Numbered from the stretch's first letter, positions 11,873-24,427 are shown. The stretch: DNA of 64,000 nt from Hyalella azteca (GCF_000764305.2 NW_025934886.1:312953-376952), one strand, 5' to 3'. Made by a program: numbers and translations. The notes: generated by a model not told the origin, from the letters alone.

Positions 11873-12215
11873 CTGTAAATTACAATTTTGGTACCTGTAA
11901 TACCGCAATAATTAAGGTACCGCAATTTTTAAGGTACCACAATCATTAAGGTACCACAATTATTAAGGTACCACAATCATTAAGTTACCACAATCATTAA
12001 GGTACCACAATCATTAAGGTACCACAATCATTAAGGTACCACAATCATTAAGGTACCACAATCATTAAGTTACCACAATCATTAAGGTACCACAATCATA
12101 GAGGTCCACAATCATTAAGGTTCCACAATCATTGAGGTAAAACAATCATTAGAGTACCACAATCATTAAGGTTCCACCATCATTAAGGTACCACAAGCAA
12201 GGTACACAGGTATAG
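11873..12215. repeat. 17-bp minisatellite adjoining the TPD52 exon 4 acceptor
   Basis: About 16 units of ggtaccacaatcattaa occur between 11930 and 12200. Exon 4 itself begins at a ggtacc (in the plus-strand string ttctggtacctgtaaatt). A second ggtacctgtaa lies 22 bp further into the intron and leads into the array. The repeats thus look seeded by the acceptor/exon start. Confidence 0.85.
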
Positions 12216-13834
12216 CTTTTGATACCTGCAAAATTACAACAATTGAGATACTACACAGCTCGAAGTTATCGAAGATAGCTACAGCTTTCTGTATCTACAA
12301 AATTCCAATCATAATGATAGTAGATAGAGACTACAGCGTCTGGAACGTGCAAAATTAAAACTATTCGGATACACAGTTTTTGCTTTCGGTACCTGAGAAC
12401 TGCTCTCATTAAGGTAAAATAATCTGGTACGAGTGTATTACATGAATGCAGGTGCAGCGGAGTCTGTAAAATGCACATGTACTAAGAGAGCTTTTTTTCG
12501 TGTAACAGTGTACTGCGTAACAGAAGAAATTACTGCAACCGAGTGTAGACTACCAAAAAATAGAACGAATTTAAACTATGATGGTTTAAACGCAGCCATT
12601 AAACTTTCTATGCTTCCTACAGCGCGTTAATATATTAGAAACCGGTAGATGCAATAGATAATTAGAGTTCAGATTCAATTTCATTTTTAAAGTAGATATT
12701 CTAATGGAGACAAGAGACTTAATGAGGTAGCGACTTCGGTGGCATGAGTTCAGTAAATGAATTAAATAATTTTACTGGGTCGAAGTTTTCTGAAAGTTTT
12801 CAAAGTCAACTTCGAAGTTACCGCTCAATAAACAGCAACTTGCTGTCCATGATTTCAAGTGAATCGATAGACATAAAACGTGAAGTGGAATTAACATTAA
12901 TGCGATTTTTGATAAGACCAAAACAATGACGAGCAGCAATCTTCTATCTTAAGGCTAAAATTTTATATAGCTAGACTTGAATCGGGACCGGAATTGTGGG
13001 TAAGCAAGTGTCAGTATTTGGACAATGTATGACCCTTTAATTTTTCTTAGTGCAGCCATCCAATGTGTGATCAGAGCGGCAAACACAAACTCGAGAGGGC
13101 ATTCTCTATACGACGAGACGATATATTTATATGAAAAGAAATGCCCTACTGGTGAGATTAAGATTTAGATTTCGAAAAAATTCATCAATAATTTATGGGT
13201 AACTATGAAGTATCATCTAGCGAAGCATCGTTTCAATATGTGCCCTTTCATGATGTTGACAACATGAGGTTAAAAAACTTATCGAGGCATGTTAAATTAG
13301 GAAATATTGTGTCAAAGCTGATGGTATCGAAAAACGGTGAGGATGAAGAGAAAATCTTTTTTCAATTCTCCACTGATATTTCCTCGAGTGCACCGCAAGC
13401 GGCTGTGTCAATATCACGCTCAGTAAATATCGATTTCTGCTCCAATCTTGAAACGAGATGACGGCGGTTCTGGCTACAGATGCGGAACTTCTAAAAGGAT
13501 ACAAGTTTATTTTTAGTTTTCAATGTTGAGTAATTCAACGAAATGTTGAGACGAGCAAGAAATGTTTTATGCTACGAATGTTGTTCCGTTAACGGAAGCC
13601 TTTTTGTAGTTAAAACAGCCCAGTTGGGAACATTGTGAGACTCAATGACTGAGTTGATAGTCTTAGAAAACGTCCAAACAAGAGCAATTTCAAGAGATAT
13701 TTTATGTAAATATTGTATGAATAACGTATATAAAAGAAGCGTTTTAATTTACAACACAAATGCCATTCCAGCCGCAGGTCGTTCAGCCTCGTCTAAATTT
13801 AGGCATATCGATTGCAGTGTACTCAGGAAAATGG
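12216..13834. other. TPD52 intron 4, part 2: no gene recognised
   Basis: Degraded copies of the ggtacc-type motif extend to about 12400. A partial MITE A end lies at about 12990-13045 (cagtatttggacaatgtatg). No exon of the gene could be identified here. Confidence 0.35.
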
Positions 13835-14012
13835 ATGGGTCATGGTATTCAAATTGTGATACAGTTTACTCACCCACTGTACGAGCAGCGAGCGAAAGTG
13901 CTCTAATACGCCATTATGACGGGTCAAACTGGGTCAGGATGACTTACACAAGCACAAAAAGCGCATCGCCATTTGGACAATAACCCACTTTTTTCCCCTC
14001 TGAGCGTATACA
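13835..14012. mobile_element. MITE family A copy
   Basis: Contains the aactgggtcaggatgactta block, the cgccatttggacaataaccc block, and ends in cctctgagcgta, the family A terminus. Confidence 0.7.
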
Positions 14013-14394
14013 CGGCGGATTGATTGCCGTGTTCCACACGAAAAATCAGCTATATTCCCGCGATTATTTTCCAAGTGCATGACGATCACTAATTTCCACG
14101 CACATAGTCGCGACAATTGAATGAACCCTGGACATACAATTTATCCTAACTCAACTGGGACAAAACCATAAACAGTTAAACGGGATGTGATTTAAATTAA
14201 ACTGTGATTACAATCGTGAGTTGATAAGCACAGGCTGAGTAGTGAGCTGACTAATCACTTCTGTGAGCCGATATTTTAGAAGAGATTAGTTAACAGACCG
14301 ACCTTGATTAGATGAGCCACCGTACCTAGGATATCGGATAAAAGGATACTCCTCTAAGGATATCGTCCTTACTTGCCGGGAAAGAGGAGTGGAG

Positions 14395-14640
14395 GACTGG
14401 GATGGGGACGAGTGGAGGACTGGGATGGGGAAGAGTGGAAGGGCTTGGGGAGGATTGGTAGGGGATGGGGAAGAGTGGAGGGCGGGGATGGGTAGAAGTG
14501 GTAAATTGGGATGAGGAGTAGAAGGGGGTGAGGAAGAGTAGAAGGGGATTGGGAGTAGAGGAAGGGGATGGGGATAAGTAGAGGGAGATGGGGAGGAATA
14601 GAGGGTTGGGTTGGGGAGGAATGGGGCAGACAAGGGGAGC
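14395..14640. repeat. G-rich degenerate tandem repeats
   Basis: Imperfect units such as gggatggggaagagtggagg recur at roughly 21-36 bp. The plus strand is almost free of C, so long frames on either strand here are compositional artefacts. Confidence 0.75.
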
Positions 14641-14684
14641 AGAGAGGCCGGTATTGATCAGGCAAGCGCTCAGGTCAGCCCGGG

Positions 14685-14965
14685 GCACGAGTGTCAGCCG
14701 CAGCCACGCAGGCAGCTGCGTGGTGTCAGCCGCAGCCACGCAGGCAGCTGCGCGGTGTCAGCCGCAGCCACGCACGCAGCTGCGCGGTGTCAGCCGCAGC
14801 CACGCAAGGCAGCTGCGCGGTGTCAGCCGCAGCCACGCAGGCAGCTGCGCGGTGTCAGCCGCAGCCACGCAGGCAGCTGCGCGGTGTCAGCCGCAGCCAC
14901 GCTGGCAGCTGCGCGGTGTCAGCCACAGCCACGCACGCAGCTGCGCGGTGTCAGCCGCCTATACT
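14685..14965. repeat. 32-bp GC-rich minisatellite
   Basis: About 8 to 9 units contain tgtcagccgcagccacgcag followed by gcagctgcgcgg. Lengths vary by 1 to 2 nt. Several frames stay open and translate as Arg/Ala/Gln/Cys repeats. This is repeat DNA inside the TPD52 intron, not a gene. Confidence 0.9.
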
Positions 14966-15209
14966 TTCAATACAACATGCATGGAAAGTAAATAGGCATG
15001 TCTTCAAACTTCGACAGAGAAGTTCGAGCTTCTATCAAAACAAAAAAATTTATAGACCAGCAGCCATATCTAGCTTTTTAGACTTGCAATACAAAATGAT
15101 GTTCTCGCGCTTCATGAATGAGGACTTCGCCGGGGGCACTAAAAAAAGTAGTAATAATAACTGAGCCTGGCAACTGCAGAAACAACTCGGCTACTAATCC
15201 TCTAATAAA

Positions 15210-15375
15210 TCTTCTCAGGGTCAGCCCTCAATACTCATACCAACTTATCTAAGGGTCAGCCATTAATTTTTTTACAACTTCTCTAAGGGTCAGCGTTTAA
15301 TTTTCCAAAACTCAATCATTAGCCCTTAATCCTCAGTTAGCAACGTCTCTAAGGGTCAGCCCTGAGTCCTCAGAT
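15210..15375. repeat. ~50-bp tandem repeat (ctaagggtcagcc)
   Basis: Four units share tctctaagggtcagcc and an AT-rich remainder (caatactcatac, aattttttt and similar). Confidence 0.65.
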
Positions 15376-17645
15376 AACATCGAAGACATGATATTGCAAA
15401 AAAGGTTCTGCTAAAATTCAAAAATTGTAGCAAGTTCAGAAGTTAGGTTAAAAAATAAAAAAAAATGGACGGAGGAAATGTTCAATTCAATTTGGTAAAA
15501 CCTTCGAATGAATTGCACAGAGCCGTAAATTCCACGATTACAATTTATTTATTGTGTCCCATCTTTACAATATTTTTTAGTTTATTTTAAGATTTCAACG
15601 AATATTGCGAGCTGTGAATTTTTAAACCAGCATTTTTTTTTTAATATTTGAATTGCATGCATTTTTCAGCGGTGTTCAATAAGGCGAAATTCTCTTCAAC
15701 ACTAGAATCCCTTGCTTTAGGTAGCGTATCATGTATGAATTGACCTTGAATACAAATTCTTTCTAATTAAAATAAGAAAATACAGCCGAATGAAAGTCAG
15801 AGTTGATAATTTCACCATATATATCTGATGTCCAAAAAACGTCAGTTAATTGAACGTGGTTTCAGCGAAATTAACCTTTTATTGACGTTGCTCGACGTTT
15901 TTTTGCACGGTGAAATGTGTCATCACTAAATGATCCGAAGCAGAAAGCGCACACCCGCAAGAAACAATCACTGAAAAAACTTGCGCATATTTAGAATAAT
16001 TGAGATACAGCAATGAAGTATTGGAAATAACATCAAAATATTAATCATCTCACGGCACTTGGGTTGATAGCGAACTAAAATAACCTCCTGAAAATCTTGT
16101 GGATATTCATGAAAAGATTAAATTTAACTCGTTAGCTTCCAATTTTATTGCGAGTGCACAATATTACATTGCTGAAATCTATTGAGTACAAAAAAATTTA
16201 CAGGCGACAAATAGGTCCACCTAGTTATAGCGCCGCCTGAAATTACAGACGATATATTTTGCCAATTACGAATGAGCTTCATACATGAGCAAAAAAACGC
16301 TATTTTTTGAAAGGCGCCACATGATTTGAGTACAGCAGAACGCTAGAGGGTTAATTAACCTACTGCTGCATCTACTTCGTTGGACATGATGCGAGTAACT
16401 GCAGTAACATTGAAGGCACAAAAAACTGTCCACAACACACGGTTGTTCAAGTGAGTTGCGAAGGCGTTTATTGGGTGCAGCGTACGCCTTCAATGATGCA
16501 ATTGAGAGACGTCAGAGACTCGGAGAAATGAGAGGGAAATTGTCCAATATCGATGCAATTTTTGCCCTCCTGTGGATCATGCTAACCTAGTATAAATTAA
16601 CAAATGGGACCATCAGCGCCAAGTCCGCTCTCAACTAATGCCGTGAGCAAAAAAAGTGTTCGGGCAATATGACCTTTATTCGGGCAATAAGACCCATTCA
16701 CTATTGTGCGTGCTAGTGTAAGAGGATGTGTGTCCAGCGCATCTTTCTCCGATTGCTCCTCGAAGAAGCGGTAAAGTCCAATAGAATTGATAGGCTGGAG
16801 GCTTGCATTCTGACTGCAATGAGGCAGCAGCTGGAAACGCATCAGTAAAGTGAGTCCAAATAGAAGCACTTTTTGCCTTTTGTGGGTAATTTTAGGAGAC
16901 AGCGTGAGATGGCGCAATACTCAAAGTTACCGGAAAGACGGATCTTGAAAGACGGATCGGAAAGTTTTTTTTGTGTAAAATATAGTTATTAAAGGATAAA
17001 ATTTGAAGTAAAATATTAGATCATAAAGTCAACTGATATTCATAAAGCTCCGTTATATAAATATTAAATTGTTAAAGATCACAATGAACAAAAGTCCACG
17101 GTGAATAACCCTAACATTTAATTATCTTCCTTCCACATTATTTTCGACAGCAGCTCAGATTTCCTTAGGACGTTGCCTGAAAAACGACAGCTACCGAGGC
17201 AATTGTTCGATAATTGATATAATTTATAATATAATAGCAATTATTTACGATAAAATAGTGACGACTCAAGACACACAGCTCAGAACGTCTCGAAGATGCG
17301 ACGATGAGATTGCGGTGTAAAGTCTATATGCATTATATTTTAAATTAACTTCCACTCAAGCAATTATAACTTAAAATATAGGACAAAAAAAACACTATAG
17401 TCACGAGTTTTTCGAAACTTTTGTTTCATGCAGGATACGATTTTGCAGTCATATTCATGGTTATTTTGCTTACTTTTTCTACTAGTTACTCCCAACAAGC
17501 ATTGATTTATAAAAAATCTCTAAGCACTGAAATACGTTTTAAATGCTAATTCAAAAATGTAGAAAGTGTGCAACTACAAAGATTTTATAAGATTTTAAGT
17601 CAACAGTCATATACAAAAGATATTTCTTTTTAAAATCTCAGAGCT
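15376..17645. other. TPD52 intron 4, part 3
   Basis: AT-rich intronic DNA with no recognised coding sequence. A family A MITE fragment lies at 16514-16710 (aattgtccaatatcgatgca; gttcgggcaatatgacc). Confidence 0.35.
16514..16710. mobile_element. Degraded MITE family A copy
   Basis: Contains cggagaaatgagag, attgtccaatatcgatgca, a tgtggatcatgctaacc block and gggcaatatgacc in the family order, with many substitutions. Confidence 0.5.
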
Positions 17646-17649
17646 TTTT

Positions 17650-18310
17650 CCAGGGGGAATAAACAGTTTATTTTAAGTGGAATAAACAGATTCTTTTAAG
17701 TGGAATAAACGGATTCTTCTAAGTGGAATAAACAACTTCTTTAAAGTGGAATAAACAGTTTCTTTTAAGTAGAATTAACGGGTTCTTTTAAGTGGAATAA
17801 ACGGATACTTTCAAGTGGAATAAACGGATTCTTTCAAGTAGAATAAACAGTTTCTTTTAAGTGGATAAACAGTTTCTTTTGAGTGGAACAAACGGATTCT
17901 TTCAAGTGGAAAAAACAGTTTCTTTCAGCAGAATTAACGGGTTCTTTTAAGTGGAATAAACAGTTTCTTTTAAGTGGAATAAACAGTTTATTTTAAGTGG
18001 AATAAGCAGTTTCTTTTAAGTGGAATAAACAGTTTCTTTCAAGTGGAATAAACAGTTTCTTTTAAGTGGAATAAACAGTTTCTTTTAAGTGGAATAAACA
18101 GATTCTTCCAAGTAGAATTAACGGAGTCTTTTAAGTAGAATAAACAGATTCTTCAAGTATAATTAACGGAGTCTTTCAAGTGGAATAAACGGATTCTTTC
18201 AAGTGGAATAAACGGATTCTTTCAAGTGGAATAAACGGATTCTTTTAAGTGGAAAAAACAGTTTATTTTAAGTGGAATAAACAGATTCTTCTAAAAGGAA
18301 TAAGTAGACA
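17650..18310. repeat. 24-bp AT-rich minisatellite
   Basis: About 27 units of agtggaataaacagtttctt followed by ttaa occur, with variants (aaacggattctttca; gaattaacgggttctttt). No gene is involved. Confidence 0.95.
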
Positions 18311-19016
18311 ACGTGATACTCTTTTTTTCAGTAAGGCCACGGCAACTTAATCTAAATTTGAAAAAGAATAACCCTTCCCTATATTTGTATCACTGCTAGA
18401 ATTACTCACATGTCTGAAGCCTTGTCCATGGTGTCGGTTATGAAGCAAGAATTTCGGTGGCTACAACGAATTACAAACACACAACCGGCGCTTCAACAAA
18501 CACAATTTTTCCCCTATATTACTGACTAGAAGTTATTTATTGCAGGATGCATACATTAATATATGGATATATTATTTATATGTAAAAAGAATTAAGGATG
18601 CAGTCACAGAGCTGATCGATCACAGGTCACCATCGGCCGGCTGCTGGAAGAACACTGACGGGGTCCAGCGACCCCCGCCGGTCGCTTTGCCTCCCAACGG
18701 ACGGACCAACTTTATTACCCGAATTGCTCACAAACATTTAACTAATAACGAATCCGTACATGCTTCAAACCGAGATTTTTTCAAGAATAGTACATACAAA
18801 TTATAATTTCTAGTGCTAGGTCTCGGATAACAGATGCTCGTTAAGACTAGACACGCAGACATGAACGCTCAGGCGCTTTAGCCTCAACGGGGGGGGGGGG
18901 CGGTGCCCCTCAGAGAGAGGGGTCGGCGCTCCCTTTTGCCCCCTTAAAGAGGGGGCGGCGCTCTCTCTTGTATCGAGCAGCTCTAAGCTAACTTACACAA
19001 GCAGGCGCTCGCATCC

Positions 19017-19170
19017 ACTCAGAGAAACGAGCGAAACTTTGTCCGAATAGCGATGCACTTTCCGCCCATGCACGAGTCATCCGGAACCAATTTGTCCCGG
19101 TACAAAGGCGCAACAGTGCTAGGTGCAGAAAATGTATATAACTATTTGGACAATACGTCGAAATTTTTCT
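19017..19170. mobile_element. MITE family A copy
   Basis: Starts with cactcagagaaacgagcgaa, then tttgtccgaatagcgatgca, the gagtcatccggaaccaattt block, and ends with actatttggacaatac. Confidence 0.7.
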
Positions 19171-19467
19171 TGTGTGTCTCCTCTCGGTCTCAGCCCCCTG
19201 GCTGCCACGAGAGTAGCCTGGGGAGCGAGGCTATTATATTATAATATCCTCGTAAGCTACTATAAGTAAAGCAATTCGGAAACAATATAATCCTTATTAT
19301 CAATCGGACAGAGCCGCCCAAGCTTATTAGCTTCATTACCACATTTGAAGTAGCATAATGTTCACTCTCTCATAAATATTGGTTAATTTGATTAATATAA
19401 ATACTGTAACACTCGCGGCATACAGTTTCATATTAAGAGTGACATAGCAATACGCTTTTCAAATAAT

Positions 19468-19580
19468 TGTGTGGGTCATCCTGACTGGGTAAGAAACTGC
19501 CACGTCCGCTCTCTGCTTGTGCTGTGGGTAAGAAAGTGTCACTATTTGGACAATATGACCCATTCATATCTCTTCGTATA
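19468..19580. mobile_element. MITE family A partial copy
   Basis: Contains gtgggtcatcctgactgggt and gtcactatttggacaatatg followed by acccattcat. The left terminus is missing. Confidence 0.65.
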
Positions 19581-20861
19581 CTCGTGAGCTCAAGCGATGT
19601 CCACACAGAGCAGGCACGACTTGCCTGCTCAATTAAATTAACAGGACGTGCACTTTATGAGAACACATACACCTACGCGGCAGAAAAAACCTATAGTGGC
19701 ATCCCTTCTAGCGGCAAAACTAGTGACATCCTTCCACCCACTAAAATTGAGGTGGTAATGTGAGTGTGTGTGTAAAGGTAATCTAATAACGCAAACGTCA
19801 GGCTTGTATGGTAACCATTTTTTTGCTATTTACTTGTTGTGTCAAGAGATTCATATTTTTTTTTTAGACCCAACGCTATTATTAATGTACTGTCAGTATC
19901 GCGAAATGTTTCCTCGACTTTCTGAAATTCGCGAAATCAGCATGATACGTTTTTTTTTCAGAGTGACAGATTGATATTTTTATCATTTCGTACACCCGAC
20001 GAAGATTTTTATTATTGGGGCTGAGTCTTCTGAAGATAGAAGACAACCTCAGAATATAGGATCCGGATAAATGATTGATAAATCCTACGCCTATATTCAT
20101 GTCATCAAATACGGTTATCTCAAGGTTAGCTCATCACGGTTATAAAATACGGTTAGCTTGTCAAACCGATGTCTCCAGAAACGTGTATCCGAGTTTGCTG
20201 GTAGTGCGAACGACTTCGCTTAATTAAAAGATAAATCAACGAGTAACCAACTTAATGCAGCTTTAAATCCCAAATGAAGCTTTAAATCCCAATTTTTAAA
20301 GACTTTTGAACCCCTCACACCCCCTTGTTCAAAGAGAGTCGACATGGAATGCCATCAACATATCTGTCAGAGAATATTATGAATAAAATGATTAACTACT
20401 AGCAAAGAATGAAAACATCTTAATTGAAACAATTTGCACCGAGGTAAATTGAAAGCAATGAATAAGACGGCAAACTACGAAATCAAAAACCAATTGAGAC
20501 GATCAACAATTTTATAACATTCATCGGGAACTCGTTCAGTCGAGCAGTTCAATTTATGTGGCCTGTACAACTTACTCAATTTTAGGATTGTGGAATGATT
20601 TATTGTCATGATTTGAATTGATATAACGATAAATTTACAGGTTCGGCAAACACGAGTACGGCGCTGAATTCGATAATACGGCCCCCGTACAGTAGTTGGT
20701 AGATAGACTTATGAACTTGATCTACTTTGATAATACGGCCCCGAATTTTCAGAGGAGCCGGGTGCGCTTTTCACGCCAGCGCCGAGACAACGGCAGAGCC
20801 ATACAGAGAATCGATTCAGCGCTCTCTACGAGAGAGAAGCTACGCACGCGCTACAATGGGC

Positions 20862-21029
20862 ACACGCGCGACATGGGGGCACACGCGCGACATGGGGGCA
20901 CACGCGCGACATGGGGGCACACGCGCGACATGGGGGCACACGCGCTACATGGGGGCACACGCGCTACATGGGGGCACACGCGCTACATGGGGGCACACGC
21001 GCTACATGGGGGCACACGCGCTACATGGG
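20862..21029. repeat. 19-bp minisatellite ending at an adapter junction
   Basis: About 9 units of acacgcgcgacatgggggc occur; the later ones read acacgcgctacatgggggc. The array is cut off at 21030 by a mate-pair adapter, so its true length is unknown. Confidence 0.9.
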
Positions 21030-21067
21030 CTGTCTCTTATACACATCTAGATGTGTATAAGAGACAG
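21030..21067. other. Nextera mate-pair junction adapter (assembly artefact)
   Basis: The 38-nt palindromic junction is two 19-nt mosaic ends: CTGTCTCTTATACACATCT joined to its reverse complement. It is library sequence, not genome. The sequence on either side may not be contiguous in the organism. Confidence 0.97.
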
Positions 21068-21176
21068 GTATTATTACCAGCTCTTGTATGAACAGAAAAT
21101 TCAACGCTACACGATTGCCTCTGCCCTAAATGCAGGTGAATTTGCACTGGTCGTTTGTTATAGGCTTGAGCTGTAG

Positions 21177-21300
21177 CACCACTCAGAGGAATGAGTGACA
21201 CATTGCTCAAATATCGATGCACTGTTGCCGTTATGTGGGTGATCCCAACCCAGTTTAGTCCCGTAAAATGACGTACCAATGTTACGTGCAAAAGTGTTTT
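21177..21300. mobile_element. MITE family A copy
   Basis: Starts at accactcagaggaatgagtg, then ttgctcaaatatcgatgcac, the gtgggtgatcccaacccagt block, and a gacgtaccaatgttacgtgc block. The far end is eroded. Confidence 0.7.
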
Positions 21301-21369
21301 TTTTTTAGGTTTTAGTCAGCCATTTCAATTGGAATGAGAGTGTTGCAAATTAGCACGAGTCACAGCGTT

Positions 21370-21595
21370 TCTAGTCAACATGACCAACAGCGTTCAATTC
21401 AGCATATAACTAACAGCGTTTTCAATCAGCATGACTAACAGCGTTTCTAATCAGCATGAATATAACAGCGTTTCAAATCAGCATGACTAACAGCGTTTCA
21501 AATCAGCATGACTAACAGCGTTTCTAATCAGCATGACTAACAGCGTTTTAATTCAGCACGATTAACAACGTTTCTAATCGCTGTGACAAGATAGC
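21370..21595. repeat. 25-bp minisatellite
   Basis: About 8 units of catgactaacagcgtttcaa followed by atcag occur. Confidence 0.9.
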
Positions 21596-22379
21596 ATCAA
21601 CTACTTTTATGAGGCAACGGCCTCTTTTAACAAATCTAAATTCAAACGCCACCATTACTAACAAGGTTTCGTAAATTTCTAATTTATTTCGCGCAAATCT
21701 AATTAACAGACGCATAAAAAATTGGCACGAGTGCTAGAAAAAAGACACGAAATAAAGACTAAACAACGATGTTTGTAAAGGTCACAACTGAGGCAGGAGA
21801 TGGGAGGGGTAGAAATGTTAACTTCAACTATAAACTTTTTAAATTCAAACTTAAAAGTATAATAGGTATATACTTTGTTCACTTTTACAACGTCTAGGCG
21901 GAACGAAAACATTCATTAGTGAGACGTTTGCCTGGATAAATTAAAAGTTTATCTACACAAATGATGAATTTTCAAAATTTGCTGGTAATTTGCTGGTCTA
22001 ATGGAATTTCAGTGAACGAGCAAACTTGACTAAATCAGTAAATCGAAAGCAATTAATTCAGTCGGACAAGATTTCAGGGGTCAATGGTTGGGATGATGAT
22101 GATGAAGGTTAGAAAGATGATGGTTATGATGGTGATGGTTAACTTGGTAATGGTTAGGATGACGTAGACGTAGAACCTGTCGATGGTTATAGAGCTGATA
22201 GTATCAGCCATTAATGGTATAGAGTTAATGGTATGAGTCTAGGATGATAGAGCTAATGGTGCTGTGTTAGAGGTGATGATGGCAGTTTAGTGTGATGATG
22301 GCAGCAGCGCCCACTGGAGGGGAGGGGGGTTAGGGGAGCTTGAGGGGATGCCGGCGCAGCGACGATGGCATCCCCTTTA
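21596..22379. other. TPD52 intron 4, part 5
   Basis: 21600-22080 is unremarkable AT-rich DNA. 22080-22320 is rich in gatgatggt-type trinucleotide repeats. No gene was recognised. Confidence 0.35.
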
Positions 22380-22855
22380 GGGATCTGGGGGAGTGTGGAG
22401 GGGGAGGGGTGAGGGGGAGGGGGCTGGGGAGAGGATGAGTAGGAATTGGAGCGAGGGCAAGAGAGGGGAGGAAGAAGTGAGGGAGTAGGAGGAGAGGAGG
22501 GGGCAGAAGTGGAGGGAGGAGAACATGGATGGGGAGAAAAGAGGAGTAGGAATGGGAAGGAAGAGGGAAAGAGAGAAGAGATAGGAGAAGAGAGAAGAGA
22601 AGAGGGGGAAGAGAGGAGAAGAGGGGGAAGAGAGGAGAAGAGGGGGAAGAGAGGAGTGAGAGAGGGAGAAGAGAGAAGAGGAGGAAGAGAGAAGAGAGAG
22701 GAAGAAGAGAGAGGGAGAAGAGAGAGGGAGAAGAGAGAAGAGAAGAGGGGGAAGAGAGAAGAGGGGGAAGAGAGGAGTGAGAGAGGGGAAGAGAGAAGAG
22801 AGAGGGAGAAGAGAAGAGGGGGAAGAGAGAAGAGAGGAGAAGAGAGAGGGTAAGT
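22380..22855. repeat. Long polypurine tract (GGA/GAA-rich)
   Basis: About 475 nt of nearly pure A/G on the plus strand consists of degenerate units such as gaagagaggagaagaggggg. The frames that stay open on both strands reflect composition only. Such tracts can form triplex (H-DNA) structures and are difficult to assemble. Confidence 0.9.
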
Positions 22856-23154
22856 CTACTTTCAAATGGCCACGTGAAAGACGGAATTTTCTATCAAGTT
22901 TGTTCCTACGGGAAACGACGAAAAAATTATTCAAAATAGAAAAAATTTACCGTCACGACCCCGGCGATGATGAATGCAGCTCAGAGGAAGATGATTGGTG
23001 TACAAGTGAATTAAGTACATCCACACATTACACGATAGCCATACCAGACAGAGATTGTCATCAACACGCAATCTTAATACAGACAAATGAAAAGTGTGCG
23101 TGTCGAGGTTGAGGAAGCCTGGGGCTGCTAGGGGGAAGAGATAGGGATGCTAAG

Positions 23155-23215
23155 GGATTACTACGTTTCCCGTAATTATCCCTTAGTATCCCTGCTAGGG
23201 ATACTAAGGCCTGGG
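23155..23215. repeat. Palindromic cluster
   Basis: agtatccct and agggatact form a 9-bp perfect palindrome around gct near 23185-23206. The arm taagggat pairs with atccctta a little upstream, giving alternative hairpins. Confidence 0.5.
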
Positions 23216-23361
23216 ACTGCTACGTCCAAAACACTAAAGACACAATAAGAGCGTCACGCACGTCGCTTGAATTCACCCAAATGCGCGTAAAAGAAAATGT
23301 AATAATTCAAGAGTCTGGTGGAGCGGTCGCTGAACGCAACGTCGAGACCAGACGGCCTAAC

Positions 23362-23410
23362 GCGGTTGAATTTCTCAGACAGGCTCTGCCTGTCTGAGAA
23401 ATTCAACCGC
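23362..23410. repeat. Perfect 23-bp inverted repeat with a 3-nt loop
   Basis: The arm 23362-23384 (begins GCGGTTGAATTTC, ends GACAGGC) is exactly complementary to 23388-23410 around TCT. The end aattcaaccgcaatatta is then repeated once more at 23427-23444. Confidence 0.8.
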
Positions 23411-23626
23411 AATATTAAATAAATAAATTCAACCGCAATATTAAAATGCCACAGCGGCATAGATGTCACGCCACATGCCACACGCCACCATGTCACGCCA
23501 CATGCCACATGCCAACCTGCCAGCCTGCACGAGGTCAGCAGTGAAGGAGGCAGAGGCAGGCAGGGCAGGCAGGCGGCCGTACAGGAACTGGAAGCTGCGG
23601 GGGCTCCAGGCACACCCAGCGGGGGG

Positions 23627-23835
23627 GGGGGGTGAGTGGGATGGTTGTAGGGTGAGTGGAATGGTTGTAGGGTGAGTGGAATGGTTGTAGGGTGAGAGGG
23701 ATGGTTGTAGGGTGAGTGAGATGGTTGTAGGGTGAGTGGGATGGTTGTAGGGTGAGAGGGATGGTTGTAGGGTGAGTGAGATGGTTGTAGGGTGAGTGGA
23801 ATGGTTGTAGGGTGAGTGGAATGGTTGTATAATGG
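23627..23835. repeat. 20-bp minisatellite
   Basis: About 10 units of gggtgagtggaatggttgta occur, after a run of G at 23622. Long minus-strand frames crossing this block (Thr/Ile/Pro/Leu/Ser repeats) are artefacts. Confidence 0.95.
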
Positions 23836-24427
23836 TTGAGACAACTCGAAATTTGGCGGCGACAGGCAGTAATAGCAGAGGATGACAATTAGCATACAAG
23901 GATACCGAGAACAGACACACGACGGAGCAAGAATAAAATTATTGAGATAACAACAGGCAAGAAGTAAGGAGTCGACAGTAAAATGCAGCACAAGATAACG
24001 CATGCAGTAAAGATAAGAGTAAGTGGCATATGAACAATAGGACAAACACATCGTAATAATAATACGTAAAGTAATCGTATTACGCAAATACGTAAAGTAA
24101 TAATCGTAATACGTAAAGTAATAATTCAGAACAAAAAAATCAAAAGATAAATACCGAAGTGTTCCAGGGAGGCAGCATGGAAGAAATGTAATAACGTTAG
24201 TTCACAATGACTTCTAATTTATATCTAAATTAGTATTATATATAATACATATTAATGCCACAGATACTGGCAAAAGTAGAGGTTCCCCTAGCAAATGAAA
24301 CCATTAACGATGATTAAGAAATGTATTATGCCGATGGTTAGACCACTACACTGGACATTAAGAAAATGTTATATAAATGTCGGAAATACTTTCTTAAATT
24401 TGATAATAAGTGCGTAGCAAACATTAG

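Larger units (their letters stand above)
18311..20690. other. TPD52 intron 4, part 4
   Basis: A G-run and GC-rich low-complexity block lie at 18887-18972 (a run of 12 G, then gggcggcgctc motifs). MITE A copies are listed separately. No further gene is supported. Other short ORFs have no recognisable product. Confidence 0.35.

Noticed and set aside
14326..15164. Overlapping ORFs of 115-157 codons on both strands
   Set aside because: They read a G-rich array and a 32-bp GC-rich minisatellite.
23362..23410. MicroRNA precursor
   Set aside because: A 3-nt loop and perfect pairing of only 23 bp do not fit a pre-miRNA.
22377..24087. ORFs of 135, 185 and 277 codons
   Set aside because: They run through a polypurine tract and a 20-bp minisatellite. 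Composition explains the open frames, and no domain is present.
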